A stretch of DNA of 64,000 nt from Rhizobium sp. SG_E_25_P2 (GTDB lineage: Bacteria; Pseudomonadota; Alphaproteobacteria; Rhizobiales; Rhizobiaceae): NCBI RefSeq assembly GCF_029892285.1, contig NZ_JARXVM010000018.1:1-64000 (forward strand). Direction: 5' to 3'. Both the position numbers and the translations under genes were made by a program. This document shows, in pieces, positions 40,092-49,543 of the stretch. Each line of letters starts with the position of its first letter. Within the stretch, counting starts at the first letter, position 1. Below the pieces are notes generated by a model that was not told where the DNA came from, did no database searches, and worked only from the letters and a program-made list of their open reading frames with translations.

Positions 40092-41705
40092 TTACGAAAT
40101 CGCCTTCATCGCCTGATCCCGCACCTCCGGGCCAAACAGCACCAGCGTCGGCTCGGTGTTCTTGGCGGCGGCTTCGACGAGGTCGAAGAGATCGTCCAGC
40201 GTCTCAGCGCGCGCGGTTTCCCAGCCATAAGCCTGGCCAAGGGCGAGGAAATCGGGGGTGAAGAGGTCGACGCCGAGCGGCGGGATGTTCTGCGACACCA
40301 TATAGGATTTGATCTCGCCATAGCCTTTGTTGTCGTAGAGCAGCAGCGTGATCGGCAGGCGCGCCTCCTTGGCGGAGGCGAGTTCGGCGATGGTGAATTG
40401 TACGCCGCCGTCGCCGGCGAGCGCGATCACAGGCCGTTCCGGCGCAGCGCGCTTGGCGCCGATCGCGGCGGGCAGGCCGTAGCCGAGCGTGCCGTAACCG
40501 GTGGCGGAGTTGAACCAGGAGCCCGGCGCCGCCGAGGCGTAGCCGAGATTGCCGGCATAGACGAGCTGGGTGGAGTCGCCGACGAAGATGGCGTCGGGAA
40601 CCCGGTCGCGGATCGTCTCGAGGATCTTGAGATCACCGAGCATCTGCGGCGAGAGATCCTGGTTGGGATTGGTCGCGATATGGGCGGCGCGGGCCGAGCC
40701 GTTGCGCGACGCCGGCTCGATGAGGGCGGCAAGGTGTCCGGCGGCCTCGGCGCTGTCGGCGACGATTCCGATTTCGGGCATAATGGTGCGCATGATCTGG
40801 GTCGGGTCGATGTCGATGCGGATCAGGCGGCCCGGAATAGTGAAGAAGCCGTCTTCATACATGTCGTAATCGGTCGGGCCGAATTCGGTGCCGATGGCGA
40901 GCGCAACGTCGGAGGCTTCGATCATCTGCCGCGTGGCGGAGTAGCTTGCCGACAGAGACACAGCGAGGGGATGGCCGACAGGCAGCAGGCCGCGGGCGTT
41001 GGTGGTCATGACCACGGGGGCGTCGAGCATTTCGGCGAGTGAGCGAATTTCGTCGGCCGCGCGCGCGGCGCCGCCGCCGACGAGAATGACGGGGCTTTTG
41101 GCGCCATTCAGAAGGTCTGCCGCTGCGGCGATGTCGTCGGATTTCGCCTCCGGCCGGCTAAGACGAGCGATCTGGCGGGGAACCGTCAGATGTTCGGCGG
41201 AAGCCAGCATCACATTGATCGGCAATTCGATATGGACGGGGCGAGGCCGCGCGCTGTCAAACACCGCGAAGGCGCGGGCCAGCGCCGGCGCGAGCTCCTC
41301 GGGGCGGTTGACGGTATAGCTGAAGGCGGCGACATTCTCGACCAGCGCCCGCTGATCGGGCAATTCATGCAGCCAGCCTTCGCCCGAACCCATGCGACCA
41401 TGGCTGTTGACGGTGGAGATCACCAGCATCGGAATGGAATCGCCATAGGCCTGGCCCATGGCGGTGACGATATTGGTCATGCCCGGCCCGGTGATGATGA
41501 AGCAGACGCCCGGCTTGCCCGAGACGCGGGCGTAACCATCGGCCATAAAGCCGGCGCCCTGTTCATGGCGTGGGGTGATGTGGCGGATCGAACTGCCGGC
41601 AAGGCCGCGATACAGCTCCACCGTATGCACGCCCGGAATGCCGAACACCGTGTCGACGCCATAGGCTTCCAAAAGCCTGGTGAGATACATGCCCGTGCTG
41701 ATCAC
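40092..41705 (-). CDS. Thiamine-diphosphate enzyme, probable 5-guanidino-2-oxopentanoate decarboxylase
   Basis: A 537 aa enzyme of the acetolactate-synthase-like ThDP family. The catalytic glutamate E48 is in TPRHEQGAGFMADGYAR. The ThDP/Mg motif begins GDGGVQFTIAELASAKEAR and ends DNKGYGE. The N-terminus VFGIPGVHTVELYRGL resembles AruI, which decarboxylates 2-ketoarginine to 4-guanidinobutyraldehyde in the arginine transaminase pathway; the guanidinobutyrase downstream supports this. It starts with GTG after AGGGAG. The transaminase (AruH) and aldehyde dehydrogenase of the pathway are not in the window. Other 2-oxo-acid substrates are possible. Confidence 0.78.
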   Translation of the reverse strand: MISTGMYLTRLLEAYGVDTVFGIPGVHTVELYRGLAGSSIRHITPRHEQGAGFMADGYARVSGKPGVCFIITGPGMTNIVTAMGQAYGDSIPMLVISTVNSHGRMGSGEGWLHELPDQRALVENVAAFSYTVNRPEELAPALARAFAVFDSARPRPVHIELPINVMLASAEHLTVPRQIARLSRPEAKSDDIAAAADLLNGAKSPVILVGGGAARAADEIRSLAEMLDAPVVMTTNARGLLPVGHPLAVSLSASYSATRQMIEASDVALAIGTEFGPTDYDMYEDGFFTIPGRLIRIDIDPTQIMRTIMPEIGIVADSAEAAGHLAALIEPASRNGSARAAHIATNPNQDLSPQMLGDLKILETIRDRVPDAIFVGDSTQLVYAGNLGYASAAPGSWFNSATGYGTLGYGLPAAIGAKRAAPERPVIALAGDGGVQFTIAELASAKEARLPITLLLYDNKGYGEIKSYMVSQNIPPLGVDLFTPDFLALGQAYGWETARAETLDDLFDLVEAAAKNTEPTLVLFGPEVRDQAMKAIS

Positions 41706-41767
41706 GTCGCGCTCCCTGTCTGCGAGTCTGTTATTCTACATTTGTATAATTTGAAGGCCGCGGCAAG

Positions 41768-42574
41768 TCACTCGGCGGGTTTTTTCTCGCCGCCTGCGAG
41801 GACCGTCTTCACCAGCACGCCGATCACCACGAGCACGATGAGGATCACCGAAATCGCGGCGATGGCGGGATCGATATTGTCGCGCAGGCCCATCCACATT
41901 TTGCGCGGTAGGGTGACGGCGTTCACCGAGGTGATGAACAGAGTAACCCCGATCTCTTCCCAGGAGAGTACGAAGCCCATGAAAGCGGCGGTGAGTACGC
42001 CGAAGCGGATATTCGGCAGGATGACCTTGAACACACGGGTGAAGACGCCGGCCCCGAAGCCGCGCGCGGCGAGATCGATGCGCCGGTCTACCTGCGACAA
42101 CGCCACCAGGATCAGCACCACGCCATAGGGCGCGATCATCACGGCATGGGCGAGCGCGACGCCGAGCGGCGTGTCGTAACCGATCCAGTCGTTGAGTTTG
42201 GACAGCGAGGTCAGGAAGAAATAGAGCGTGATGGCCGAGACAACAGGCGGCGCCACCATGGGGATCAGCACAAAGCCGATCAGAATGCTGGAAAACCAGG
42301 GGCGAAACATCCAGACGCCGAGCGCGAAGGCCAGCGCGAGCGCGGTCGAAAATATCGTGCTCATCAGCGCGATGCGGACAGACAGCCAGGCGGCCTCAGC
42401 CCAACTGGGATCGTTCAAAAGCGCTTGGTAATGCCTGAGCGACCAGACCCCGCTTGGCATGGACAGGAAGCGGGCCGGGGTGAAAGACACCGGCGCCACC
42501 GCAATCAGCGGCATCAGCAGGAAGATCGCCACGAAAGCGGCGGCGAGAACGGCGAGGGTGGAGGGTTTATACAT
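41768..42574 (-). CDS. ABC transporter permease (PotC-like)
   Basis: A 268 aa inner-membrane permease of the polyamine/opine/iron family. About six hydrophobic helices are present, and the EAA-type loop (LAARGFGAGVFTRVFKVILP) sits in the second half. The N-terminal helix (AVLAAAFVAIFLLMPLIAV) acts as a signal anchor. It follows the other permease by 9 bases and is followed by the decarboxylase gene 62 bases on, so importer and catabolic genes appear co-transcribed. Confidence 0.9.
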   Translation of the reverse strand: MYKPSTLAVLAAAFVAIFLLMPLIAVAPVSFTPARFLSMPSGVWSLRHYQALLNDPSWAEAAWLSVRIALMSTIFSTALALAFALGVWMFRPWFSSILIGFVLIPMVAPPVVSAITLYFFLTSLSKLNDWIGYDTPLGVALAHAVMIAPYGVVLILVALSQVDRRIDLAARGFGAGVFTRVFKVILPNIRFGVLTAAFMGFVLSWEEIGVTLFITSVNAVTLPRKMWMGLRDNIDPAIAAISVILIVLVVIGVLVKTVLAGGEKKPAE

Positions 42575-42583
42575 GGCGCGACC

Positions 42584-43408
42584 TCACTTCAGCATGCCGT
42601 TGGGGCGCGCATAACGCATGAGCAGGGAGAGCAGCAGGCCGACGATGATCATCATCATGACGCTGATCGCCGCGCCCAGCCCCCAATCCGGGCTCTGGAA
42701 GATGCGGAGATAGATGAGTTCGGCTGCCATCACCGACCGACCGCCGCCGAGGATGGCGGGGGTGATGAAGAAACCGAGCGAGAAGACGAAAGTCAGGATC
42801 GCGCCGCCCAGAATGCCGGCGCCGGTCATCGGCAGATAGACCTGCCAGAACACGCGTCTTGGCGTGGCGCCCATGCCGCGCGCGGCGAGCAGCACCCGTT
42901 CGTCGAGGCTGCGCATCGACGAGGCGATCGGAAACACCGCAAAGGGAATGAGGAAATGCGCCATGCCGAGCACGACGCCAAATTCGTTGCGCACCATCGT
43001 CAGCGGCTCGGAAATGACGCCGAGTTGGGTGAGCCAGGTGTTGAGCAGTCCGCGATTGGACAGCAGCGAAACCCAGCCGAAAGCGCGGGTCAGCACCGAG
43101 ATCCAGAAAGGAATGAGAATGCACAATTCCATCACCAACCGCTGGCCCGGCGTGCCGCGCACCCAGATATAGCTGATCGCATAGGCCGCCGTGACGGCGA
43201 AGACGGTGACGATCAGGCAAATGCGGAAGGTGCGGATCATCACGGAGAGAATGAGTGGGTCGGTGGCGGCAGTCGCATAATTCTGCAGTCCCGGCTCGGG
43301 CAGCGTCACGCTCCATTCGAGCACGCCGAGAAACGGCATCACATAGGCCGCCGCCAGAAACAGCACCAGCGGGCCGATAAGGACGAAAGGCTTGAGACTG
43401 TGCGGCAT
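42584..43408 (-). CDS. ABC transporter permease (PotB-like)
   Basis: A 274 aa inner-membrane permease, partner of the permease downstream. It has about six membrane helices starting with FVLIGPLVLFLAAAYVMPFL, a typical large first periplasmic loop, and the EAA-type loop LAARGMGATPRRVFWQVYLP. The ATG at 43408 lies after the RIME-like repeat; longer in-frame starts run into that repeat and are rejected. Confidence 0.9.
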   Translation of the reverse strand: MPHSLKPFVLIGPLVLFLAAAYVMPFLGVLEWSVTLPEPGLQNYATAATDPLILSVMIRTFRICLIVTVFAVTAAYAISYIWVRGTPGQRLVMELCILIPFWISVLTRAFGWVSLLSNRGLLNTWLTQLGVISEPLTMVRNEFGVVLGMAHFLIPFAVFPIASSMRSLDERVLLAARGMGATPRRVFWQVYLPMTGAGILGGAILTFVFSLGFFITPAILGGGRSVMAAELIYLRIFQSPDWGLGAAISVMMMIIVGLLLSLLMRYARPNGMLK

Positions 43409-43446
43409 GGCGGTGGGGTTCCGGAAGTGGAAATGGGTTGATGACA

Positions 43447-43573
43447 GCCCCTCATCCGGCTGCCGCCACCTTCTCCCCGCATTGCGGGGAGAAGGACGAT
43501 TTTGGTGATGTCCCTGCTCCATCCTCCTTCTCCCCGCCTGCGGGGAGAAGGTCCCGGCAGGGGGATGAGGGGC
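43447..43573. repeat. RIME-like rhizobial palindromic repeat, copy 1
   Basis: A 127-base mosaic of two hairpins, each built on CTTCTCCCCGC...GCGGGGAGAAGG, flanked by outer inverted ends GCCCCTCATCC and GGATGAGGGGC. This matches the layout of RIME intergenic elements described in Rhizobium. A second copy in opposite orientation lies at 54752-54880. Here it separates the binding-protein gene from the permease gene of an importer operon, so it may tune their relative expression. Confidence 0.85.
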
Positions 43574-43585
43574 GAGCCGCTACTG

Positions 43586-44701
43586 TCAGGCCGAAATGAT
43601 CTTGGTGTAGGCGTCGAGCGCCGGACCGTAATTGGTCTCGTACCAGGCCATGTCGAGAGCGATCTGCTTCTTCATGTTTTCCGGATCGACGGGGTTCAGC
43701 CGCTTCTTGTCCTCCGGGATCAATGCGTCGGCGGCCGGATTGGCCGGTCCCTGGCCAAGCTTGTCGAACATCACGATCTGCTTTTCCGGGTCCTGGGCGG
43801 AGGCGATGAACTTCATGGCGGTGTCCTTGCCGCCGGGATTGCCCTTCAGAACGCCCATGGCGCCGGGCGAGATCAGGCCCTGGTCCCACACGAACTTGAT
43901 CGAGCCGCCGGAATCCTGTTCGATCAGGCCGGCGCGGGTCGACCAGATCAGCGCCATCGAGGCTTCGCCGTTGAGAAGCACCGACTGGCTTTCGGCGCCG
44001 CCGCCCCAATAGGAAACGACATTGTCCTTGAAGGCTTCGAGCTTCTTGTGGGCCCGATCGAGATCGAGCGGATAGAGCTTATCGGGCGTCACGCCGTCGG
44101 CGAGGAGCGCTGCTTCCCACATGCCTGCGCCCCATTTGTAGAGCGAACGCTTGCCCGGGAATTTCTCCACGTCGAAGAAGTCGGCCATACCGGTCGGAAC
44201 CTTGTCGCCGAATTTCGAGGCGTCATAGGCGATGATGTAGGAGAAGAAATAGGTGGATGCCGCGTATTTCCAGCCGAAGCCGGGGCGCATCTTGTTCTTG
44301 TCGACGATCGAATAGTCGATCTCTTCCATCAGGCCCTTCTTGCCGAGCGCTTCGGCGGAGAAGGGATCGGCGTCGACGATATCCCAGCTGGGTTTGCCGC
44401 TCTTGACCTGGGCTTCGATCGCGCCCTCGGTCGGGCCGGAGCCGTCCTGCTTCACCGTTACGCCGGCTTCCATGAGGAAGGGCTGGCCGTAAGCCTCATC
44501 ATAGGCTGTGCCGGCGTCGCCGCCCCAGTTGACGAAGACGAGTTCGTTGGCGGCGGCTTGAGCGCCCTTGGCCTTCAGCGCCAGCGGCGCGCCAGCCAGG
44601 AGGAAGGCGGCGATCTGCGTGAACCGGCGGCGCGAAATCTCCCCGCGCGCGGCCTTCGCCGAAAGAATATCCAGGCAGTCCTTCTCGAATTTATCCGTCA
44701 T
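43586..44701 (-). CDS. ABC transporter substrate-binding protein (PotD-like), Tat-exported
   Basis: A 371 aa periplasmic solute-binding protein of the spermidine/putrescine-binding class. A twin-arginine signal is visible: RRRFTQIAAFLLAG followed by a hydrophobic stretch and AQA cleavage near residue 50. The mature part has ELVFVNWGGD and SYIIAYDASKFGD typical of the family. The ATG at 44701 has an AGAGG site; a GTG three codons upstream is possible. Its ligand is unknown; arginine-derived compounds are suggested by the downstream enzymes. Confidence 0.9.
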   Translation of the reverse strand: MTDKFEKDCLDILSAKAARGEISRRRFTQIAAFLLAGAPLALKAKGAQAAANELVFVNWGGDAGTAYDEAYGQPFLMEAGVTVKQDGSGPTEGAIEAQVKSGKPSWDIVDADPFSAEALGKKGLMEEIDYSIVDKNKMRPGFGWKYAASTYFFSYIIAYDASKFGDKVPTGMADFFDVEKFPGKRSLYKWGAGMWEAALLADGVTPDKLYPLDLDRAHKKLEAFKDNVVSYWGGGAESQSVLLNGEASMALIWSTRAGLIEQDSGGSIKFVWDQGLISPGAMGVLKGNPGGKDTAMKFIASAQDPEKQIVMFDKLGQGPANPAADALIPEDKKRLNPVDPENMKKQIALDMAWYETNYGPALDAYTKIISA

Positions 44702-44767
44702 GTCGTTCACCTCTGTTTTATGATTATGGCAGGCGCATTCCCCGGGTATGGCGACCCGGCCGGAAAC

Positions 44768-45841
44768 TCAAAGAAAATAGCCGCGTTCTTCCGGCCAGCC
44801 CGCGAAAACCCGGGCCCCGGGGACAAAGTCTGCGGGCGTCAAATGCGTCGGCAGTTCCGCGACCAGCGCCGCGCCGTCCGCGGTGACAGCGGAGAAGCGG
44901 GTCACGCCGCCGAGATAAGTCGATGAGGTCAGGGTGACCGGCAAAGCGTTGCCGTGCCCCCCCCGGGCTTGGGTGAGCGCGATATATTCAGGCCGCACGG
45001 CGATCGTGTTGCTGAGCGCGCCGGCGTCCGGCGCCAGTCGGACGATTTCGCCGCTGCAACGCGCCACATAGCCATCGCCGCTGAAAATGGCGTCGGTGAC
45101 GGGGAGAATATTGATGTCGCCGAGGAATTCGGCGACGAAGCGGTTGGCGGGCCGGTCATAGATCTCGCGCGGCGCGGCCACCTGCTGCAATTGCCCATGG
45201 TTGAAGATCGCCACGCGCGTCGACAGCGCCAAGGCTTCCGACTGGTCATGGGTCACAAAGACGAAGGTGGTGCCGGTTTCGCGATGCAGCCGGCGCATTT
45301 CCTCCTGCATCGAGCCGCGCAAATTCTTGTCGAGCGCCGAGAAGGGTTCGTCGAGCAACAGCACAGACGGCTCGAAGGCCAGAGCGCGGGCGAGCGCAAC
45401 GCGTTGTTGCTGGCCCCCGGAAAGATCGGCAGGACGCTTCTTTTCATGTCCGCGCAGGCCGACCGTGTCGATCATTTGATCGACGCGCGCCTTGATCTCG
45501 GAAGCGCTGCGCCCCTGCACCTGAAGCGGGAAGGCGATGTTTTTCTCGACCGACATGTGAGGAAACAGGGCGTAGCCCTGGAACACCATGCCGAAGCCGC
45601 GTTTTTCTGCCGGCAGTCGGGTGATGTCTATCCCGTCTCGCGTGAGCGTTCCGGAATTCGCCTGGATAAAGCCGGCCAGGATCATCAGGAAGGTTGTCTT
45701 GCCTGAACCCGATGGCCCCAGAAGCGTCAGGAACTCGCCGCGCCCGATGGTCAGGGACACATCGTGGAGCGCCTTGAAATCCCCATAAGTCTTGCCGATT
45801 CCTTGGGCGGAAAGTTCGGCCGCCCGTGTCGCAGTCTGCAT
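44768..45841 (-). CDS. ABC transporter ATP-binding protein (PotA-like)
   Basis: A 357 aa ATPase that drives the importer. Walker A is GPSGSGKTT, the Q-loop is [12 protein letters not shown], the signature is [15 protein letters not shown], Walker B is VLLLDEPFSALD and the switch histidine is in FVTHDQSEAL. A C-terminal TOBE domain (about 280-357) follows. The ATG at 45841 is chosen because the protein aligns from there. Downstream on the same strand are the binding protein and two permeases. Confidence 0.93.
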   Translation of the reverse strand: MQTATRAAELSAQGIGKTYGDFKALHDVSLTIGRGEFLTLLGPSGSGKTTFLMILAGFIQANSGTLTRDGIDITRLPAEKRGFGMVFQGYALFPHMSVEKNIAFPLQVQGRSASEIKARVDQMIDTVGLRGHEKKRPADLSGGQQQRVALARALAFEPSVLLLDEPFSALDKNLRGSMQEEMRRLHRETGTTFVFVTHDQSEALALSTRVAIFNHGQLQQVAAPREIYDRPANRFVAEFLGDINILPVTDAIFSGDGYVARCSGEIVRLAPDAGALSNTIAVRPEYIALTQARGGHGNALPVTLTSSTYLGGVTRFSAVTADGAALVAELPTHLTPADFVPGARVFAGWPEERGYFL

Positions 45842-45946
45842 CGCCGTTCCCTTTTTTTGGAAGCCTATGGGCGATGCGGCCCTTGCACAAACGAAATCTT
45901 TTCGCCCTACCGACAAATTTCATTCACCTATAGCGTCATTTTCACA

Positions 45947-46852
45947 TCACAATCTTCGCTGCGCTGCATCATTTTTCATCACCTCCGATTTTAGCCAGGA
46001 AGAGAAGGCGGCCACCGTCTGATTGTCGGCCTTCGCCTCGGATACGACGAGGTAATAGGCGCGGCTCGACTGGATATTGAGATCGAAGGGACGGACGAGA
46101 TGGCCGAGATCCATGGCGCTGCGGCAGATGAATTCGTCGCCCATCGCCACGCCCTGGCCGGCCATGGCGGCGGCGTAAACGAGATTCATGTCGGAAAACA
46201 GGATGCCGCCCTGGGCAAGTGAGCGATCCAGTCCCGCCTGGGCCAGCCACAGCTCCCAATCCTCGTGGTCGACGAGGTGAAGCAGGGTCAATTTGCTGAC
46301 ATCGGCAGGGCCGGACAGCGCCGCGCCCTTGTTGAGCAGCACCGGGCTGCAAAGCGGTGTGAACTCCACCTCCGCCAGCAGTTCCACCTGCATATCCGGC
46401 CAATGGCCATGGCCGAAAGCGATGAACACATCGACATCGGGATTGGAGACGTCATCGAGACGGCCAGGCGTGGTGATCGACAGCCGCACGTCCGGATGGA
46501 TATCCTTGAAGCCGCCGACCTGGGCGCAGAGCCAACTGGAAGCAAAGCCGGGCGGGCAGGAGACTTTCACCGAGCCGGTGACGCCGCGATTGGCGTGACG
46601 CGCCGCCGAGCCGGCGATGGTGGTCAGCGCCTTGCGGACATCCAGCGCGTAACCGAGGCCCTGCTCGGTCAACTCCACCTTGGTGCCGATGCGATTGAGA
46701 AGTTGAAATCCGAGATCGCGTTCGAGCAGGCGCAATTGATGGCTGACGGCCGACCGGGTCAGGTTGAGCTCGTCGGCTGCCTTCCAGACGGAGCCGTGGC
46801 GGGCGAAACTTTCCAGCGCGCGCAGCGCCTGGGTGGAGGGAATGCGGGTCAT
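45947..46852 (-). CDS. LysR family transcriptional regulator (GcvA-like)
   Basis: A 301 aa regulator. The N-terminal helix-turn-helix (about 8-66) has ALRALESFARHGSVWKAADE, AVSHQLRLLERDLG and VELTEQG, as in GcvA-type LysR proteins. A C-terminal periplasmic-binding-like effector domain follows. It is divergent from the M20 hydrolase gene with 147 bases between the starts, and lies just upstream of the ABC importer on its own strand. It therefore probably controls one or both gene sets in response to their substrate. Confidence 0.88.
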   Translation of the reverse strand: MTRIPSTQALRALESFARHGSVWKAADELNLTRSAVSHQLRLLERDLGFQLLNRIGTKVELTEQGLGYALDVRKALTTIAGSAARHANRGVTGSVKVSCPPGFASSWLCAQVGGFKDIHPDVRLSITTPGRLDDVSNPDVDVFIAFGHGHWPDMQVELLAEVEFTPLCSPVLLNKGAALSGPADVSKLTLLHLVDHEDWELWLAQAGLDRSLAQGGILFSDMNLVYAAAMAGQGVAMGDEFICRSAMDLGHLVRPFDLNIQSSRAYYLVVSEAKADNQTVAAFSSWLKSEVMKNDAAQRRL

Positions 46853-46999
46853 GATCGGTCTCCCATGATGGCGCAAGGCTAGCCAAATCTTGGGCAATGG
46901 TGAACCGAATTTGCATGAACCCGGAAAACAATTCACTTTTTCGAATAAGCGACTTGCGCTGTAGTGCCCGTCGACAGATTTCCCCAAGGAGAAGCGGCC
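46853..46999. promoter_or_regulatory. Divergent promoter region between lysR-type and M20 genes
   Basis: 147 bases between divergent starts, with an AAGGAG ribosome-binding site at 46986-46991 for the plus gene. A LysR-type regulator usually binds such a region, but no unambiguous T-N11-A palindrome could be singled out by eye. Confidence 0.45.
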
Positions 47000-48571
47000 A
47001 TGGCCGACACGGGGGCGCAAGCCCATGCCCTAGCCCAAATCGATGCGACGTCGTCGGCGCGTTCCGCCTGGACCTCGACGATCTTCGATTTCGGCGAAAC
47101 GGCCTGGCGCGAATATCGTTCAGCGGAATGGTATGTGCGGACGCTACGGGCCAATGGCTTTTCCGTCGAAGAAGGCTCGGCGGGCATGCCCACTGCCTTT
47201 GCCGCCGAGTGGAGCAACGGGTCCGGCCCGTCGCTCGGTCTCTACGCCGAATATGACGCCGTGCCCGGCAATTGCCAGGCGGCGGCGGTGGAAAAACGCC
47301 CGCGCGAGGGTCTCAGCGTTCACGCCGGCGGGCATACCGATCCGCATTCCGGTCTCGGCACGGCCGGGCTTGCGGCGCTGCTCGCGATCAAATCGGCGAT
47401 GGAGCAGCATGACATCAAGGGCACGCTGCGCTTCACCGGCGAACCGGCGGAAAAGGTGCGCGGCTCCAAGCCCATCCATGCCGCCAAGGGCTATTATGAC
47501 GGGCTGGACGCCATGCTGTCCTTCCACCCTTTCTATATGCTGCCGATGTGCAACACGGTGCGGCTGGAGACGCATTGCGGCGCCGCCTATTCGATGATCT
47601 ATCGCTTCATCTGCGACGAGCCCGAGGGTTGGGGACGTTCGGACGGCGCGCCGATCCCGCAGGCGCATTCCGCTGTGCGCGCGCCGGGCGCCAATGACGC
47701 GCTAATGCTGATGTATATGTCCTCCAAGGGCCTGCGCGAATCCATGCTGCCGCATATGGGCGGGTGGTCGGTGTCCGAAGCCATTCTGACCGCCGGGCAG
47801 GCGACCGCAGACAATCTGCCGGCCGGGCTCGCCGAAATTCAATATATGCTGCGCATGCCCACGATCGACATGGCCGAGCAGGTGATCGCCGTGCTCGACC
47901 GCAATGCCGAGGCGGCGGCAACGATGTCCGGCTGCCGGGTCGAGCGTCACTGGGTGTGCAAATCGCGGCCCGGCCTGCCCAATCTCGCTTTGGCCGGAAC
48001 GGTGTGGGAGACGATCCAGGCCGTGGGTGCGCCGCGCTGGGATGAGCAAGCGCGCGAAATCGCTCGCGCCGTACAGAAGAATTGCGGCGTCGAGCCGATG
48101 CAAAATCCGTTCCTCGACGAGTGCGAACAGCTGATCGATCCCCAGGAGGCCGAAGCGATCCTGCGCCGCGATCTCGCGCCGTCACAGACGCATTCGACGT
48201 CGGATGATTACACCGATATGAGCTGGCACGCGCCGCTCGCCCGTTTCTATATCGCCCGGCCCACGCTCAAGGGGCCAAATGGCTTTCGCTACCCGGCCTG
48301 GGCGATGAATGCGCTTGGCGGCATCCCCGAGACCATCGATCCGATGGTGACGACGGCGGCCAAAGTGCTGGCGCATGCGGGCTTGCGCATCCTCGAAGAT
48401 CCCGCCACGCGCGCCGCCGCCAAAGCCGAGTTCGACACCCGCACCGGCGGCGGCGTCGGCGGCGACACATGGCTTGCGCCGCTTTGCGATTACGACCCGC
48501 CCATTCAGTTCCGCTGGCCCGAATATGTCGAGACGCCGCGCGGACGCGACTGGTGGATACCCTCTCTTTGA
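47000..48571 (+). CDS. M20 family amidohydrolase (AbgB-like)
   Basis: A 523 aa metal-dependent amidohydrolase of the M20 peptidase family, closest in layout to p-aminobenzoyl-glutamate hydrolase subunit B. Metal-site motifs visible are GLYAEYDAVPGN (80-91), HAGGHTDPHSGLG (108-120) and TGEPAEKVRGSK (146-157), plus a C-terminal SDDYTDMSWH. It would cleave an amide bond of an N-acyl amino acid. It leads a plus-strand operon with the dimethylargininase-like enzyme and two oxidases, divergent from the LysR gene. Confidence 0.85.
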   Translation: MADTGAQAHALAQIDATSSARSAWTSTIFDFGETAWREYRSAEWYVRTLRANGFSVEEGSAGMPTAFAAEWSNGSGPSLGLYAEYDAVPGNCQAAAVEKRPREGLSVHAGGHTDPHSGLGTAGLAALLAIKSAMEQHDIKGTLRFTGEPAEKVRGSKPIHAAKGYYDGLDAMLSFHPFYMLPMCNTVRLETHCGAAYSMIYRFICDEPEGWGRSDGAPIPQAHSAVRAPGANDALMLMYMSSKGLRESMLPHMGGWSVSEAILTAGQATADNLPAGLAEIQYMLRMPTIDMAEQVIAVLDRNAEAAATMSGCRVERHWVCKSRPGLPNLALAGTVWETIQAVGAPRWDEQAREIARAVQKNCGVEPMQNPFLDECEQLIDPQEAEAILRRDLAPSQTHSTSDDYTDMSWHAPLARFYIARPTLKGPNGFRYPAWAMNALGGIPETIDPMVTTAAKVLAHAGLRILEDPATRAAAKAEFDTRTGGGVGGDTWLAPLCDYDPPIQFRWPEYVETPRGRDWWIPSL

Positions 48572-48602
48572 ACCTTGCCCCCGAAACCCAGGAGACCCAA
48601 TC

Positions 48603-49526
48603 ATGACCAGCCCCTTCAACGAGCCGTTTTCGCTTCAGCGCCGCAACTTGGCTGGAAACACGCCCAAGCTCACCACTTGGGGGTTTCAAAACGAAACCGA
48701 TCCGCTGACCGATGTGTTGCTCGGCTCGCCGGCCTTTCTGCGCCACATGGCCACCAGTTCGCTGTCGCGCAAGCATCTGCGCGAAAATCCCTGCAACATC
48801 CAGACGGCCCAGGCGCAGCACAAGGAACTCGTCTCCGCTTACGAGCATTTCGGCGTGCGCATTCACTGGCATGAGCCGACGTCGGAACTGCCGATGCAGG
48901 TCTATAGCCGCGATTCCTCCGTCATGACCCCTTATGGCGCGATTATCACCGCCATGGCGCAGTGGTGGCGGCGCGGCGAGAATTACGCCGCCATCCGCAC
49001 CTATGAAAAGCTCGGCATTCCGATCTACGACATGGTCACTGCCGGCACGTTCGAAGGCGGCGATTTCAACGTCATCGAAGATGGCGTCGTGCTGATCGGC
49101 TGCGGCGGCGCCCGCACCCAGGAAGAGGGCGCGCGCCAGGTGAAGGAATGGTTCGACAAGGAAGGCTGGGAAACACGGCTTGCCTTCATCGACGAATATT
49201 ACGTGCATATCGACCTGATGGTGGTGCCGATCGCCGAGAAGCTGACCGCCGTCTGCCTTGACTGCACAGATCCGGCGATCGTAACCTGGCTCAAGGACAA
49301 GGGGCATGAGATCGTCAACGTGCCGTTCCAGGACACGATGGCGCTCGGCTGCAATTTCATGGCGCTCGGCAATGACCGCATCATCGCCCCCACCACGAGC
49401 AAGACGCTGATCGAGCAGTTGAAGGCGCGCGGCTTCGAAGTGGCCGCCGTCGACACCAGCGAGATCTCCAAGACCGGCGGCGGAATCCACTGCATGGCGC
49501 AAGCCCTGAAGCGCGAAGCCGCCTGA
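48603..49526 (+). CDS. Dimethylarginine dimethylaminohydrolase-like amidinotransferase-family enzyme
   Basis: A 307 aa enzyme of the guanidino-modifying superfamily (dimethylargininase, arginine deiminase, amidinotransferase). Superfamily residues are visible: D104 in SRDSS, EGGDF at 151-155, H202 in YVHID and the nucleophile C297 in GGGIHCMAQAL. It most likely hydrolyses a substituted arginine to citrulline plus an amine, or a related guanidine. It lies 31 bases after the M20 gene with a CAGGAG ribosome-binding site. Exact substrate specificity cannot be read from these residues. Confidence 0.82.
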   Translation: MTSPFNEPFSLQRRNLAGNTPKLTTWGFQNETDPLTDVLLGSPAFLRHMATSSLSRKHLRENPCNIQTAQAQHKELVSAYEHFGVRIHWHEPTSELPMQVYSRDSSVMTPYGAIITAMAQWWRRGENYAAIRTYEKLGIPIYDMVTAGTFEGGDFNVIEDGVVLIGCGGARTQEEGARQVKEWFDKEGWETRLAFIDEYYVHIDLMVVPIAEKLTAVCLDCTDPAIVTWLKDKGHEIVNVPFQDTMALGCNFMALGNDRIIAPTTSKTLIEQLKARGFEVAAVDTSEISKTGGGIHCMAQALKREAA

Positions 49527-49543
49527 CACGCAGGAAGGCATTT

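Noticed and set aside
43409-43522. Longer N-terminus of the PotB-like permease
   Set aside because: The extra codons lie in the RIME-like repeat and are not hydrophobic or conserved.
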